A stretch of 6,882 bases of DNA from Clostridia bacterium. GTDB lineage: Bacteria; Bacillota_A; Clostridia; Oscillospirales; Acutalibacteraceae. The first letter of the stretch is position 1, and each line of letters opens with the position of its first letter. The DNA is taken from NCBI GenBank assembly GCA_024699005.1, contig JAILQN010000007.1, positions 1 to 6,882 of the forward strand, written 5' to 3'. Positions 1 to 5,757 of the stretch are shown here, piece after piece. The notes under the pieces are model-generated. The model saw nothing but the letters and a program-made list of their open reading frames with translations, searched no databases and was not told where the DNA came from. The position numbers and the translations under genes were made by a program.

Positions 1-7
1 TGTATGA

Positions 8-26
8 TGTAAAATGATATGAGCCA
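8..26 (+). repeat. Left terminal inverted repeat of the IS
   Basis: TGTAAAATGATATGAGCCA pairs with the right end TGTCAATTGATATGAACCA (read inward on the minus strand) at 16 of 19 positions. The longest uninterrupted shared block is TGATATGA. It is followed directly by a run of A at 26-34. Confidence 0.85.
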
Positions 27-48
27 AAAAAAAAGAGAAGATCAACCT

Positions 49-57
49 TTGGTATGG
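49..57 (+). repeat. Left subterminal inverted repeat TTGGTATGG
   Basis: This nine-base sequence recurs exactly in reverse complement at 1120-1128. It starts 41 bases from the left IS tip, and its partner ends 43 bases from the right tip, so the two are placed almost symmetrically. I infer a second, inner transposase contact site. Its last bases overlap the TGn of the likely transposase promoter. Confidence 0.6.
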
Positions 58-63
58 TATAAT
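55..63 (+). promoter_or_regulatory. Extended -10 promoter of the transposase gene
   Basis: TGGTATAAT at 55-63 has a perfect -10 hexamer (58-63) with the TGn extension. No good -35 hexamer stands 16-18 bases upstream, which is common for extended -10 promoters. A start near 70 would give a leader of about 37 bases ending in the ribosome binding site. It overlaps the inner inverted repeat at 49-57. Confidence 0.6.
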
Positions 64-91
64 CAAGCTACCAAACAAAACCAACCAAATC

Positions 92-98
92 AAAGGAG
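92..98 (+). promoter_or_regulatory. Ribosome binding site of the transposase gene
   Basis: AAAGGAG lies 8 bases before the ATG at 107 and fixes that start. It is followed by an odd palindrome, GAGAACTTCTC (96-106), which fills the spacer up to the ATG. Confidence 0.75.
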
Positions 99-106
99 AA
101 CTTCTC

Positions 107-1042
107 ATGAACATAATAGCACAGGAAGCACGGAAAAGGCAAGCAGTAGTTAAACTGGCAAGAAGGAAAGGAAAAAGTTATGCGGCGCGAATATATGGAG
201 TCAGTCTATCAAGCGTAAAAAGGTGGGACAAGAAGTACGATGGAAAGGATTGGCGTTCGCTTTTGGAAGGCTCGCACCGACCGCACAGTCATCCGAAACA
301 GCATACAGAAGCAGAGGAAATGATCATCTCCAAAGCATTCTGGAAGACGTATGAAAGATATGGATGGGATGGGGTATATGAAGAAGCAAAAGCAAATGGA
401 TACACCAGAAGTCGGAGCGGGATGATATATGCGGCAAAGAGATTAGAATTGGTGAAAAAAGCAAAGCCACGAAAAACAAGACGTCACGACAGAAGATTCC
501 CGGAGCAACTGATCCCCGGAGAGAAGGTGCAAATAGACGTTAAAGAGGTGCCGTATAATTGTTTAAGAGGTGCATTGCTGCGGGATAATAAGCATTTGTA
601 TCAATGGACGGCAATAGATGAATGCACAAGGATACGGTTTGTATATGGTTTTGAAGAGCATACGCCGGAGAATTCAGTAAAGTTTTTGCTCATGTTGGTG
701 AAAGCATTTCCATTCAGGATCCGGACGATCCAGACAGATAATGGGACGGAATTCACCTATAAATACATCAGTGAAACAGAGGAATGTCCGTTTGACAAAG
801 AGCTCCGCAGGCTTGGGATCGAGCATAAACTGATACCTCCGAGAACACCATGGCACAACGGTAAAGTGGAAAGAAGTCACAGAAATGACCAACGGTATTT
901 CTATGATTGGGAAAGATTCCGTAGCGTGGAGGAACTGAATCAGAAATTGGCGCGGCATCTAATCTGGAGCAACAACAAACCAATGCGGACGCTTAGTGAC
1001 AAAAGCCCCTCGGAGCTGCTGATGGAGAAGCTTGCAGCGTAA
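107..1042 (+). CDS. IS481-like DDE transposase
   Basis: Catalyses cutting and joining of the surrounding IS. The 311-residue protein starts with a helix-turn-helix region (about residues 20-45, with KSYAARIYGVSLSSVKRW) that should bind the IS ends. A linker and then an rve/RNase H-like integrase core follow (about 135-300). The likely catalytic triad is D144 (QIDV), D211 (QTDNGTEF) and E255 (NGKVERSH); the tail motif is SNNKPMRTLSDKSPSELL. D211 and E255 are separated by 43 residues, longer than the usual 34-35, because of a short charged insert around 221-231. Length and single-frame organisation fit IS481-type enzymes. The gene has its own extended -10 promoter and a clear ribosome binding site, and ends 14 bases before a strong hairpin. 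No frameshift or missing catalytic residue is seen, so it is probably functional. The family is seen with confidence; the subgroup is uncertain. Confidence 0.93.
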   Translation: MNIIAQEARKRQAVVKLARRKGKSYAARIYGVSLSSVKRWDKKYDGKDWRSLLEGSHRPHSHPKQHTEAEEMIISKAFWKTYERYGWDGVYEEAKANGYTRSRSGMIYAAKRLELVKKAKPRKTRRHDRRFPEQLIPGEKVQIDVKEVPYNCLRGALLRDNKHLYQWTAIDECTRIRFVYGFEEHTPENSVKFLLMLVKAFPFRIRTIQTDNGTEFTYKYISETEECPFDKELRRLGIEHKLIPPRTPWHNGKVERSHRNDQRYFYDWERFRSVEELNQKLARHLIWSNNKPMRTLSDKSPSELLMEKLAA

Positions 1043-1056
1043 GGCGGGAGTCGCCT

Positions 1057-1115
1057 CGAATAGTGGGCATCCTCTCCTCCGCCCTACGGGCTCCGGCTCG
1101 GATGCCCACTATTCG
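1057..1115 (+). terminator. Large hairpin after the transposase gene
   Basis: Positions 1057-1072 and 1100-1115 form a perfect 16-base inverted repeat. The 27-base loop contains a smaller hairpin, GCCC-TAC-GGGC (1081-1091). The T-rich run begins only at about 1132 (CCTTTTCTTTTTTT to 1144), 16 bases past the stem, so this is not a textbook intrinsic terminator. It may instead be a barrier to outside transcription or a REP-like folded element of the IS. On either reading it lies within the IS and not in host DNA. Confidence 0.5.
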
Positions 1116-1119
1116 CAAC

Positions 1120-1128
1120 CCATACCAA
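1120..1128 (-). repeat. Right subterminal inverted repeat (CCATACCAA)
   Basis: Exact reverse complement of 49-57, lying between the IS hairpin (1057-1115) and the T tract at 1138-1144. Its placement mirrors the left copy within two bases, which argues for a role in end recognition rather than chance. Confidence 0.6.
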
Positions 1129-1152
1129 GCCCTTTTCTTTTTTTGAACGATA

Positions 1153-1171
1153 TGGTTCATATCAATTGACA
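1153..1171 (-). repeat. Right terminal inverted repeat of the IS
   Basis: This is the reverse complement partner of 8-26 (16/19). Read on the minus strand it adds the codons for C-Q-L-I and then a TGA stop to the metallo-hydrolase reading frame that enters it, so this end of the IS supplies the stop codon of the truncated gene. Confidence 0.85.
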
Positions 1172-1648
1172 TCGCAGACCTCCGACGGGCACCAGCGCGA
1201 TATCGCACTTGACCGCCCCGGCTTCCTCCGTCGCGTCCGTATCACCGGCGATATAGATGCGCCGCCCGTCGATCATGAGAATGTAACCGATCCATTCCGC
1301 GCTCTTCGGGTGGAACGGCTTTGAAACGTTATACGCCGGAACCGTTTCAAACTCAAGCCCGCTGACGCTTCTTCGCTCGCCGGGGCGTACCGTTACGATC
1401 TCCCGGACCAGACCGGATACTTTCTGTGCCTTGCTCAGCATTTTCTCCGGCGCTATAAGGACCGTTTTTCCGTTAGCGACCATTTCTATCGACTCCGGAG
1501 AAAAATGGTCGTAGTGATCGTGCGTGATCAGAACGAACGCGGCGTCGTGCGGCGATTCTTCCATATGAAACGGATCGACGTAGATAACGCCGCCCGATGA
1601 ACTGATCCTGATGCTGTTCTGTTTGAATACTGTGATATTTTCAGTCAT
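1157..1648 (-). pseudogene. UlaG-like metallo-beta-lactamase-fold hydrolase, 3' end cut by the IS
   Basis: This is a cytoplasmic metal-dependent hydrolase of the Lactamase_B_2/3, UlaG-like group, of unknown substrate. Visible signatures are YVDPF (23-27), the metal-binding THDHYDH (42-48), PAYN (104-107), AGDTD (134-138) and VPVGG (153-157). Intact relatives are generally somewhat over 200 residues and carry a further His-containing segment (P-T-H-Y/F-G type) after the VPVGG-x-YTM motif. Here host sequence ends at residue 159 (codon 1172-1174). The last four residues, C-Q-L-I, and the TGA come from the IS tip, so the final metal ligand and the end of the fold are missing. The start ATG at 1648 is supported by AGGAGAGG at 1658-1665, inside the tail of the upstream deacylase gene, which ends 4 bases earlier. 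The product is probably inactive. Confidence 0.85.
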
Positions 1649-1652
1649 GTTT

Positions 1653-2198
1653 TCAATCCTCTCCTAAAAGATGAACTGTTTTGTAATCGTGCCCGACGGC
1701 GGGAAGGAATCTTCCGATCACGTCGTCCATACGGATTCTTAGACTCGACGTATTTACGCAGGGATGGCAGCCGAGATATTCATCCTCAAGCAGGTCCTCG
1801 TCTATAAGCAGCCGTACCGCATTGTTTCTGTCGTTCATAAGCCCCATTATACTGACGGAGCCCGGCTCGATATCAAGATACTTAAGCATATCCTCCGCAT
1901 CCGCGAAAGAAAGTCTCGAAGAATTGATCTGCGTCGATAGTTCCTTTGTCTTGAACTTCTTTCCCCCCGGCATACAGAGCAGATAAAACGCCGTCTTCTG
2001 CCGGTTGCACAGGAACAGATTCTTGCAGATCACCACTCCGAGGACCCCGTCCACGGCGTTGCAGGCTTCCATAGTATCAGCCCGCTCGTGATCCACGCGC
2101 AAATACTCTATTCCCAGAGAATCCAGAAAATCGTAGGTGCGCACCTCTCTCGGCAGGCGATCCGCCGTGTTCTCAGGACGTCCATTATATAATTTCAT
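1653..2198 (-). CDS. PrdX/YbaK-type prolyl-tRNA editing deacylase
   Basis: Likely hydrolyses Ala-tRNA(Pro), or a similar mischarged tRNA, in trans to prevent mistranslation. The protein is 181 residues from the chosen start. Family signatures, numbered from that start, are YDFLDSLGIEY (22-32), the DH...A.TMEAC entry (36-46), CKNLFLCNR with the conserved lysine (58-66), the GSVSIMGL loop (113-120) and GCHP (143-146). I chose ATG 2198 because relatives begin MKLYNGRPE. An upstream ATG at 2225 in the same frame overlaps the DUF262 stop (TAATG) and would add nine residues, MVFIMGFKI, that the family does not need; neither start has a strong ribosome binding site. The gene ends 4 bases before the metallo-hydrolase gene and carries that gene's ribosome binding site. 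I am confident of the family; substrate specificity is inferred. Confidence 0.88.
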   Translation of the reverse strand: MKLYNGRPENTADRLPREVRTYDFLDSLGIEYLRVDHERADTMEACNAVDGVLGVVICKNLFLCNRQKTAFYLLCMPGGKKFKTKELSTQINSSRLSFADAEDMLKYLDIEPGSVSIMGLMNDRNNAVRLLIDEDLLEDEYLGCHPCVNTSSLRIRMDDVIGRFLPAVGHDYKTVHLLGED

Positions 2199-2224
2199 AA
2201 TCTTAAATCCCATAATAAAAACCA

Positions 2225-4045
2225 TTAAAGCGATTCATAATACTTCTGAATCTTTTGTGCCATCATTATACGTCGCTTTTCCAAAAAGTCCGCATATCGA
2301 GTATAGTCCATATCAAATACATCTTCCGGCACACAGTTTACTCTTAAGTTTTCCATCAACTGATTAAAATCCGTTATTGATCCTATTGTAATAATTCCAG
2401 TTTCACATTGTTCACGTGCTTCTGAGAAGTATTCATTCGGAGCTTTTTTCCCAATGGATTTATTCACCTGCGTATCAAGAAATGCGTAATTGCCCTCTTG
2501 GTTATACTGCGATTTTTCATATCCGTTTGCTTTAAGATATTCCTTTGGAAAAATATGATGGACATCCCCACCCTCAATCAATTCCCTTACAAGAACATTG
2601 TTTGACAAAAGAGAAATATCATTCATCATAACCTGTGCGGCAAGATAAATCAAATATGTAGGATTGTTTGTTGAAGTAATCATCAAATTCTGTACTACTG
2701 CAATATTCCAGAATGTCTCCGACAGAGTTGCCAATTCGATATCGTGTAAAGTCTTAACGACACCTTGCTCATTGATCAAACGAATATCTCTTGCGAAACC
2801 CGATTCAGGAGAACTGCTATAACGGCCTGTTAATACAGATAGCACATACCATTTCTGCACCAAACGTTTTACTTCTCCGGTCGACACCTCATGGCTCTGT
2901 ATCAAAATGAGATAAAGAGTGTACGCAAAATCTAATGCCATTTGGGAATTAACTAATTTCTTTGAAATAAAGCCGGCGCTTCGAATCGCTATCATAAACT
3001 GCTTGAAATTATACTCACTGAAAACATCCATAACTCCATCTTTCAGTTTTGTATATGTATCTGCTATTATTTCTTCTTTGTATTCTCTGGTCTCAAAATC
3101 TCTCCCAGACAATAAGCTAACCAAATCAGACAATTTAGCACGCGGATACTTGTGCATAAATGCAACACGAATCACATCATCATAATCTGGGTCATATACG
3201 TCTTCTATTTCATCTTTGAGCCACTCTATTTTTTTAAAATAATCCGTATTAGCAAAAGCCTTATCATCTTCTTTTATTCGTTCATAGAACGAAGGCACCT
3301 TTGACAAATGTGCAAAATAGTCAATAGCTTTACGAAGATTATTACCGCCGTAATTTTCATCGGCAGCAATCTTTGACATGACGAAGTCGCCTTGACTTAA
3401 CGCCGTTCCTTTAGAATTGATACGAATAAAGATATCCGTAACGATATCTATATTTAGCTTTTCAGACAAGTCGATAACACCAATCATTCGATTGCCGATT
3501 CCTCGAAGCCGTGTAATGATTTTATCCAGTGTTTCTGGTTTCATATCGGGGTTATCATTACAATAATTCGTAATGAATGAATATACTGAAAAATCAGACT
3601 TAAAAACTTCTGCAACATCCGGTATCCACCGCTTACTTTTCAAATGACTTGAATCTTGAACAGCAAATATTTCTGCATCCTGGTCTTCTGAAAAAGCTTG
3701 AAAAGGATCAAAAGCTATCTTTATGCGATCTTTTTTATAATTGCTTAATGTCACAGGAATACCTGCAATAGCTGTCATTAACGCGGTAACACGTTGTTGA
3801 CCATCGATAAGAATCTTTTTGCCAGCAGACATTTTCCCATCCTTCAGACGCACATCAGGATTTTTCCAAATAATAAGATATCCAGTGGGATACCCCTTAT
3901 AAAGCGAATCTAACAGATCTCTGACCTGCGTTTTCTTCCATACAAACGGTCTTTGAATTTCGGGGATTGCAATATCACCGCCCGCAATCAATCCAAGAAT
4001 CGCACTTACAGATATTGAGTTTGGTATATACTTTTCAACTTCCAT
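2225..4045 (-). CDS. Single-chain GmrSD-like DUF262 + HNH (DUF1524) protein
   Basis: Probable nucleotide-dependent DNA endonuclease of the GmrSD/DUF262 group, whose known members restrict modified phage DNA or act in other defence systems. The 606-residue protein has an N-terminal DUF262 domain (about 10-230) with IPEIQRPFVWK (27-37), LYKGYPTG (48-55), LIDGQQR (79-85; the hallmark motif of a ParB/sulfiredoxin-like NTPase fold) and FIRINSKGTALS (206-217). A helical middle follows (about 240-480). The C-terminal DUF1524-type HNH nuclease has DVHHIFPK (494-501), GNYAFLD (518-524) and NKSIGKKAP (528-536). Both key motifs are intact. The gene is AT-richer than its neighbours: a hand count gives 21 G/C of 60 at 3061-3120 against 40 of 60 at 5221-5280. 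It starts 35 bases after thpR and has its own strong ribosome binding site, so I infer lateral acquisition. The target (modified DNA, phage) is not shown by the sequence. Confidence 0.9.
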   Translation of the reverse strand: MEVEKYIPNSISVSAILGLIAGGDIAIPEIQRPFVWKKTQVRDLLDSLYKGYPTGYLIIWKNPDVRLKDGKMSAGKKILIDGQQRVTALMTAIAGIPVTLSNYKKDRIKIAFDPFQAFSEDQDAEIFAVQDSSHLKSKRWIPDVAEVFKSDFSVYSFITNYCNDNPDMKPETLDKIITRLRGIGNRMIGVIDLSEKLNIDIVTDIFIRINSKGTALSQGDFVMSKIAADENYGGNNLRKAIDYFAHLSKVPSFYERIKEDDKAFANTDYFKKIEWLKDEIEDVYDPDYDDVIRVAFMHKYPRAKLSDLVSLLSGRDFETREYKEEIIADTYTKLKDGVMDVFSEYNFKQFMIAIRSAGFISKKLVNSQMALDFAYTLYLILIQSHEVSTGEVKRLVQKWYVLSVLTGRYSSSPESGFARDIRLINEQGVVKTLHDIELATLSETFWNIAVVQNLMITSTNNPTYLIYLAAQVMMNDISLLSNNVLVRELIEGGDVHHIFPKEYLKANGYEKSQYNQEGNYAFLDTQVNKSIGKKAPNEYFSEAREQCETGIITIGSITDFNQLMENLRVNCVPEDVFDMDYTRYADFLEKRRIMMAQKIQKYYESL

Positions 4046-4050
4046 ACAAA

Positions 4051-4057
4051 TTCTCCT
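4051..4057 (-). promoter_or_regulatory. Ribosome binding site of the DUF262/HNH gene
   Basis: AGGAGAA on the minus strand, 5 bases before the ATG at 4045. It is the best ribosome binding site of the lower operon and supports independent, efficient translation of this gene. Confidence 0.75.
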
Positions 4058-4080
4058 AATATCTTTTTATTATTGCCGTA

Positions 4081-4593
4081 TTATTTCCGCGCCGGAATAT
4101 ATCCCAACTCCGTATATATCATTCCCGTCTTTCCCCGGTCGGACCGCATAAGGAAAAAACCGTCGACAGGGACCGTGAATGGTTCCACGTATATATTAGA
4201 GAAACCTTCCCGCGGGTAAACGGCGTTTCTGAGGATTGTCACGTGCGGTCTGAACTTCTTTCCGTCATAAGGGATATCGCTCTCCGCCAGAGCGCGGCGT
4301 ACCCGCCCCGCGAGCTCGTCAAGCTCCCGGCTGTACTCAAAACCGGTCCACCACAGATCGCCGAAGCAGCCGACTTTGACCGTCGTAACGGAAAAAGGCC
4401 GGAACATTACCGTTTCCAGCGCATCAAGAACGCTGTCAGGATTCCGGTATTCTCCGATAAAAGCCAGAGTGATATGCATTTTCTCCGGAGGAGTATAATT
4501 CCCCAGCACGCGCTGCCGGAGAAAATCCTCCTGCACGTCAGAATTATGCCGCTTCGCTTCTTTGTTTAATTTTACAGCAACGAATAATCTCAT
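4081..4593 (-). CDS. thpR: RNA 2',3'-cyclic phosphodiesterase (LigT/ThpR, 2H family)
   Basis: Opens 2',3'-cyclic phosphate ends of RNA to 2'-phosphates; bacterial members were first noted for 2'-5' RNA ligase activity. The protein is 170 residues, slightly short for the family but complete. It opens with the typical MRLFVAVKL, and both catalytic HxT motifs are present: H40-I-T42 (KMHITLAFIG) and H117-V-T119 (FRPHVTILR). Basic residues such as R115 next to the second motif fit RNA-end binding. The ATG at 4593 lies 2 bases after the stop of the HIRAN gene with only a weak ribosome binding site, which suggests translational coupling. Base composition is host-like, unlike the DUF262 gene downstream. 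I am confident of the family; the physiological RNA substrate is unknown, as for most bacterial ThpR proteins. Confidence 0.9.
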   Translation of the reverse strand: MRLFVAVKLNKEAKRHNSDVQEDFLRQRVLGNYTPPEKMHITLAFIGEYRNPDSVLDALETVMFRPFSVTTVKVGCFGDLWWTGFEYSRELDELAGRVRRALAESDIPYDGKKFRPHVTILRNAVYPREGFSNIYVEPFTVPVDGFFLMRSDRGKTGMIYTELGYIPARK

Positions 4594-4595
4594 AC

Positions 4596-4991
4596 TCAGA
4601 AATCCACCAGATAGATACCTATCCCGATCTGACTGAAAGAGCCCTTTTTATCTATACTCTTTATTTTGGCAGCGAGAAGCTTGCCGGCGTCCATCAGTCT
4701 TGCGAAGATGATATTGTCCTTTTCCGGAACGTAGCCGAGTTTTTTTCCGCCTTCGGTGAAAAGCAGGATCGCGTTGCTGTCAAACTTGTTGTCCTCCCGC
4801 TGCAAGGTCAGCTTGTCTCCGGTTTTTATTTCTTCCAGCACCGACTCGTCTTTAAGGTGCGTGGTGCCCGCCACGTAGGAATCAAACAGATGAATCTCGC
4901 GGATAAGAGGCTTTAGCATCTCCCCCAGCCCCTGCTGATTTATAGCCGACACCAGTCCCCCGGTTTTCGATTCGATAAGCTCATCCGACAT
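4596..4991 (-). CDS. Small HIRAN-domain protein
   Basis: A 131-residue protein that is essentially one HIRAN domain (about residues 33-127). HIRAN domains of HLTF/Rad5 bind 3' single-stranded DNA ends; bacterial stand-alone copies are poorly understood. The visible pattern is F-D-S-Y-V-A-G (36-42), then GDKLTLQREDNKFDSNAI (58-75), GKKLGYVPE (82-90) and NIIFARLMDAGK (93-104), matching the family pattern L-x-R-E-x-x-N-x-x-D...A-I followed by G-Y-V-P. The first 30 residues are a short helical-looking extension. The start at 4991 overlaps the end of the J-domain-like gene by 11 bases, and its ribosome binding site (GGGAGGA, 5002-5008) lies inside that gene, so the two should be co-translated. There is no nuclease or helicase domain, so it is probably a recruiter or sensor for a partner. 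Confidence 0.85.
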   Translation of the reverse strand: MSDELIESKTGGLVSAINQQGLGEMLKPLIREIHLFDSYVAGTTHLKDESVLEEIKTGDKLTLQREDNKFDSNAILLFTEGGKKLGYVPEKDNIIFARLMDAGKLLAAKIKSIDKKGSFSQIGIGIYLVDF

Positions 4992-5757
4992 AGATCTTCA
5001 ATCCTCCCCCCTGCAGCATGTTCAGGATGACCGCTTTGAGCTCCTCATGGTATTTCCTGTAGGTTTCCAGCTCTTCTTCAAGCTCCTGTTTTTTTATCCG
5101 CGCCGCTTCTTCGTCGTCCACAAGTCCGCGAAGAGTATACGGCTCAGCATTCATTATTTCCGCGATCTCTTCCTTCAGCGCGCCGATCTTCTCCCCGATA
5201 TCGGGAATATCCGCTCTGACGTCGCCGGCGCCGAGGTCCCTGATGGTCTTCCTGACCAGCACTTCCAGCTCCGACAGCTCTTTTACGTTATTTGCGTGAT
5301 AGGCGATCAGGATACGATTCCATGATTCGCGCAGTGTTCCGGAACGGTCGGTCTCCGGATTGATATCGGGATGAACGAGTTTCGCAAGACGCCGGTAAAG
5401 GACTTTCGATCTCTTGACCTCATAGGGCCTGGACGTGCCGGCGTTGTCCGCCGCTTCATTCTCTTTGAGCATCTGTCTGAGGTTCGCGTAATACTCCGCC
5501 ATCTCCCGGTCCAGATATTCCTTCATGGCGGCGGCGTCCACCGTTCCGCCGTGATTCAGCGCGTTCTGATAATAGGCGATTGTCTTTTTGCACTTGACGC
5601 ACTCCAGTTTTTCCTCATAATTGTCGGAAATGAGCTTTCCGAATAACTGAAGATATACCGTCCATATCTGCCCCGCTTCCTTTTCGAGCTGATCGCGCTC
5701 CAGAAGCAGGTTTTCATATTCCCCGTATTTTGAGTCGGAACTGCTTATAAGATCCAT
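4981..5757 (-). CDS. J-domain-like protein with coiled-coil C-terminus
   Basis: A 258-residue cytoplasmic protein. A central segment (about 115-165) resembles helices II-III of a J domain: KVLYRRLAKLVHPDINPE with the HPD motif at 129-131, then SWNRILIAYHANNVKEL. This suggests contact with an Hsp70. Unlike DnaJ it has no N-terminal J domain, no G/F region and no zinc-finger repeats. The N-terminus (10-100) is helical, with one CVKC pair at 53-56. The C-terminus (about 187-245) is rich in E and K with heptad-like spacing, probably a coiled coil. The start at 5757 shares one base with the Sel1 gene stop (TAATG), with GAGGT just upstream (5764-5768). Proteins of this shape occur in Clostridia beside TPR/Sel1 and HIRAN genes, as I recall. 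The function is not established, and the J assignment rests mainly on the HPD and YRRLAK pattern. Confidence 0.75.
   Translation of the reverse strand: MDLISSSDSKYGEYENLLLERDQLEKEAGQIWTVYLQLFGKLISDNYEEKLECVKCKKTIAYYQNALNHGGTVDAAAMKEYLDREMAEYYANLRQMLKENEAADNAGTSRPYEVKRSKVLYRRLAKLVHPDINPETDRSGTLRESWNRILIAYHANNVKELSELEVLVRKTIRDLGAGDVRADIPDIGEKIGALKEEIAEIMNAEPYTLRGLVDDEEAARIKKQELEEELETYRKYHEELKAVILNMLQGGGLKIYVG

Larger units (their letters stand above)
8..1171 (+). mobile_element. Complete IS481-like insertion sequence, 1164 bp
   Basis: Both ends are visible. Positions 8-26 and the reverse complement of 1153-1171 match at 16 of 19 bases and start with TGT, as is typical of the IS481 family. Inside lies one DDE transposase gene in the plus direction, preceded by about 100 bases and followed by about 130 bases of noncoding DNA. 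The subterminal zones also mirror each other: an A tract at 26-34 against a T tract at 1138-1144, and TTGGTATGG at 49-57 against its complement at 1120-1128. The size fits IS481 elements. No target-site duplication is visible: positions 1-7 do not match the bases after 1171. The right end lies in the 3' part of a metallo-hydrolase gene and truncates it. The element looks intact and possibly active. The exact outer boundary could be off by about 2 bases, because TC follows both ends. Confidence 0.85.

Noticed and set aside
71..90. CCAAA-rich short repeats in the transposase leader as an iteron array
   Set aside because: Units are irregular and very short, with no constant period; they are more likely simple composition.
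96..106. Palindrome GAGAACTTCTC before the transposase start as a regulatory hairpin
   Set aside because: The single-base centre leaves no room for a stable RNA loop, and the sequence is mainly explained by the ribosome binding site and its spacer.
1..1180. Target-site duplication flanking the IS
   Set aside because: TGTATGA before position 8 does not match TCGCAGACC after 1171 at any offset. Only seven bases of left flank are available, so it cannot be supported.
2137..2367. 76-codon plus-strand open frame crossing a gene joint
   Set aside because: It spans the antisense of two well-supported genes and has no coding features.
2225..4045. Complete restriction-modification or BREX/Ssp-type system around the DUF262 gene
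   Set aside because: No methyltransferase, helicase or sulfur-modification gene is present in the window; only the single DUF262/HNH protein can be supported.
4243..4569. 108-codon open frame on the plus strand
   Set aside because: Antisense to thpR, where both HxT motifs are clear. No recognisable motif in the plus-strand frame.
5047..5646. Two open frames of about 90 codons on the plus strand
   Set aside because: Both are antisense to the J-domain-like gene and show no family motif.
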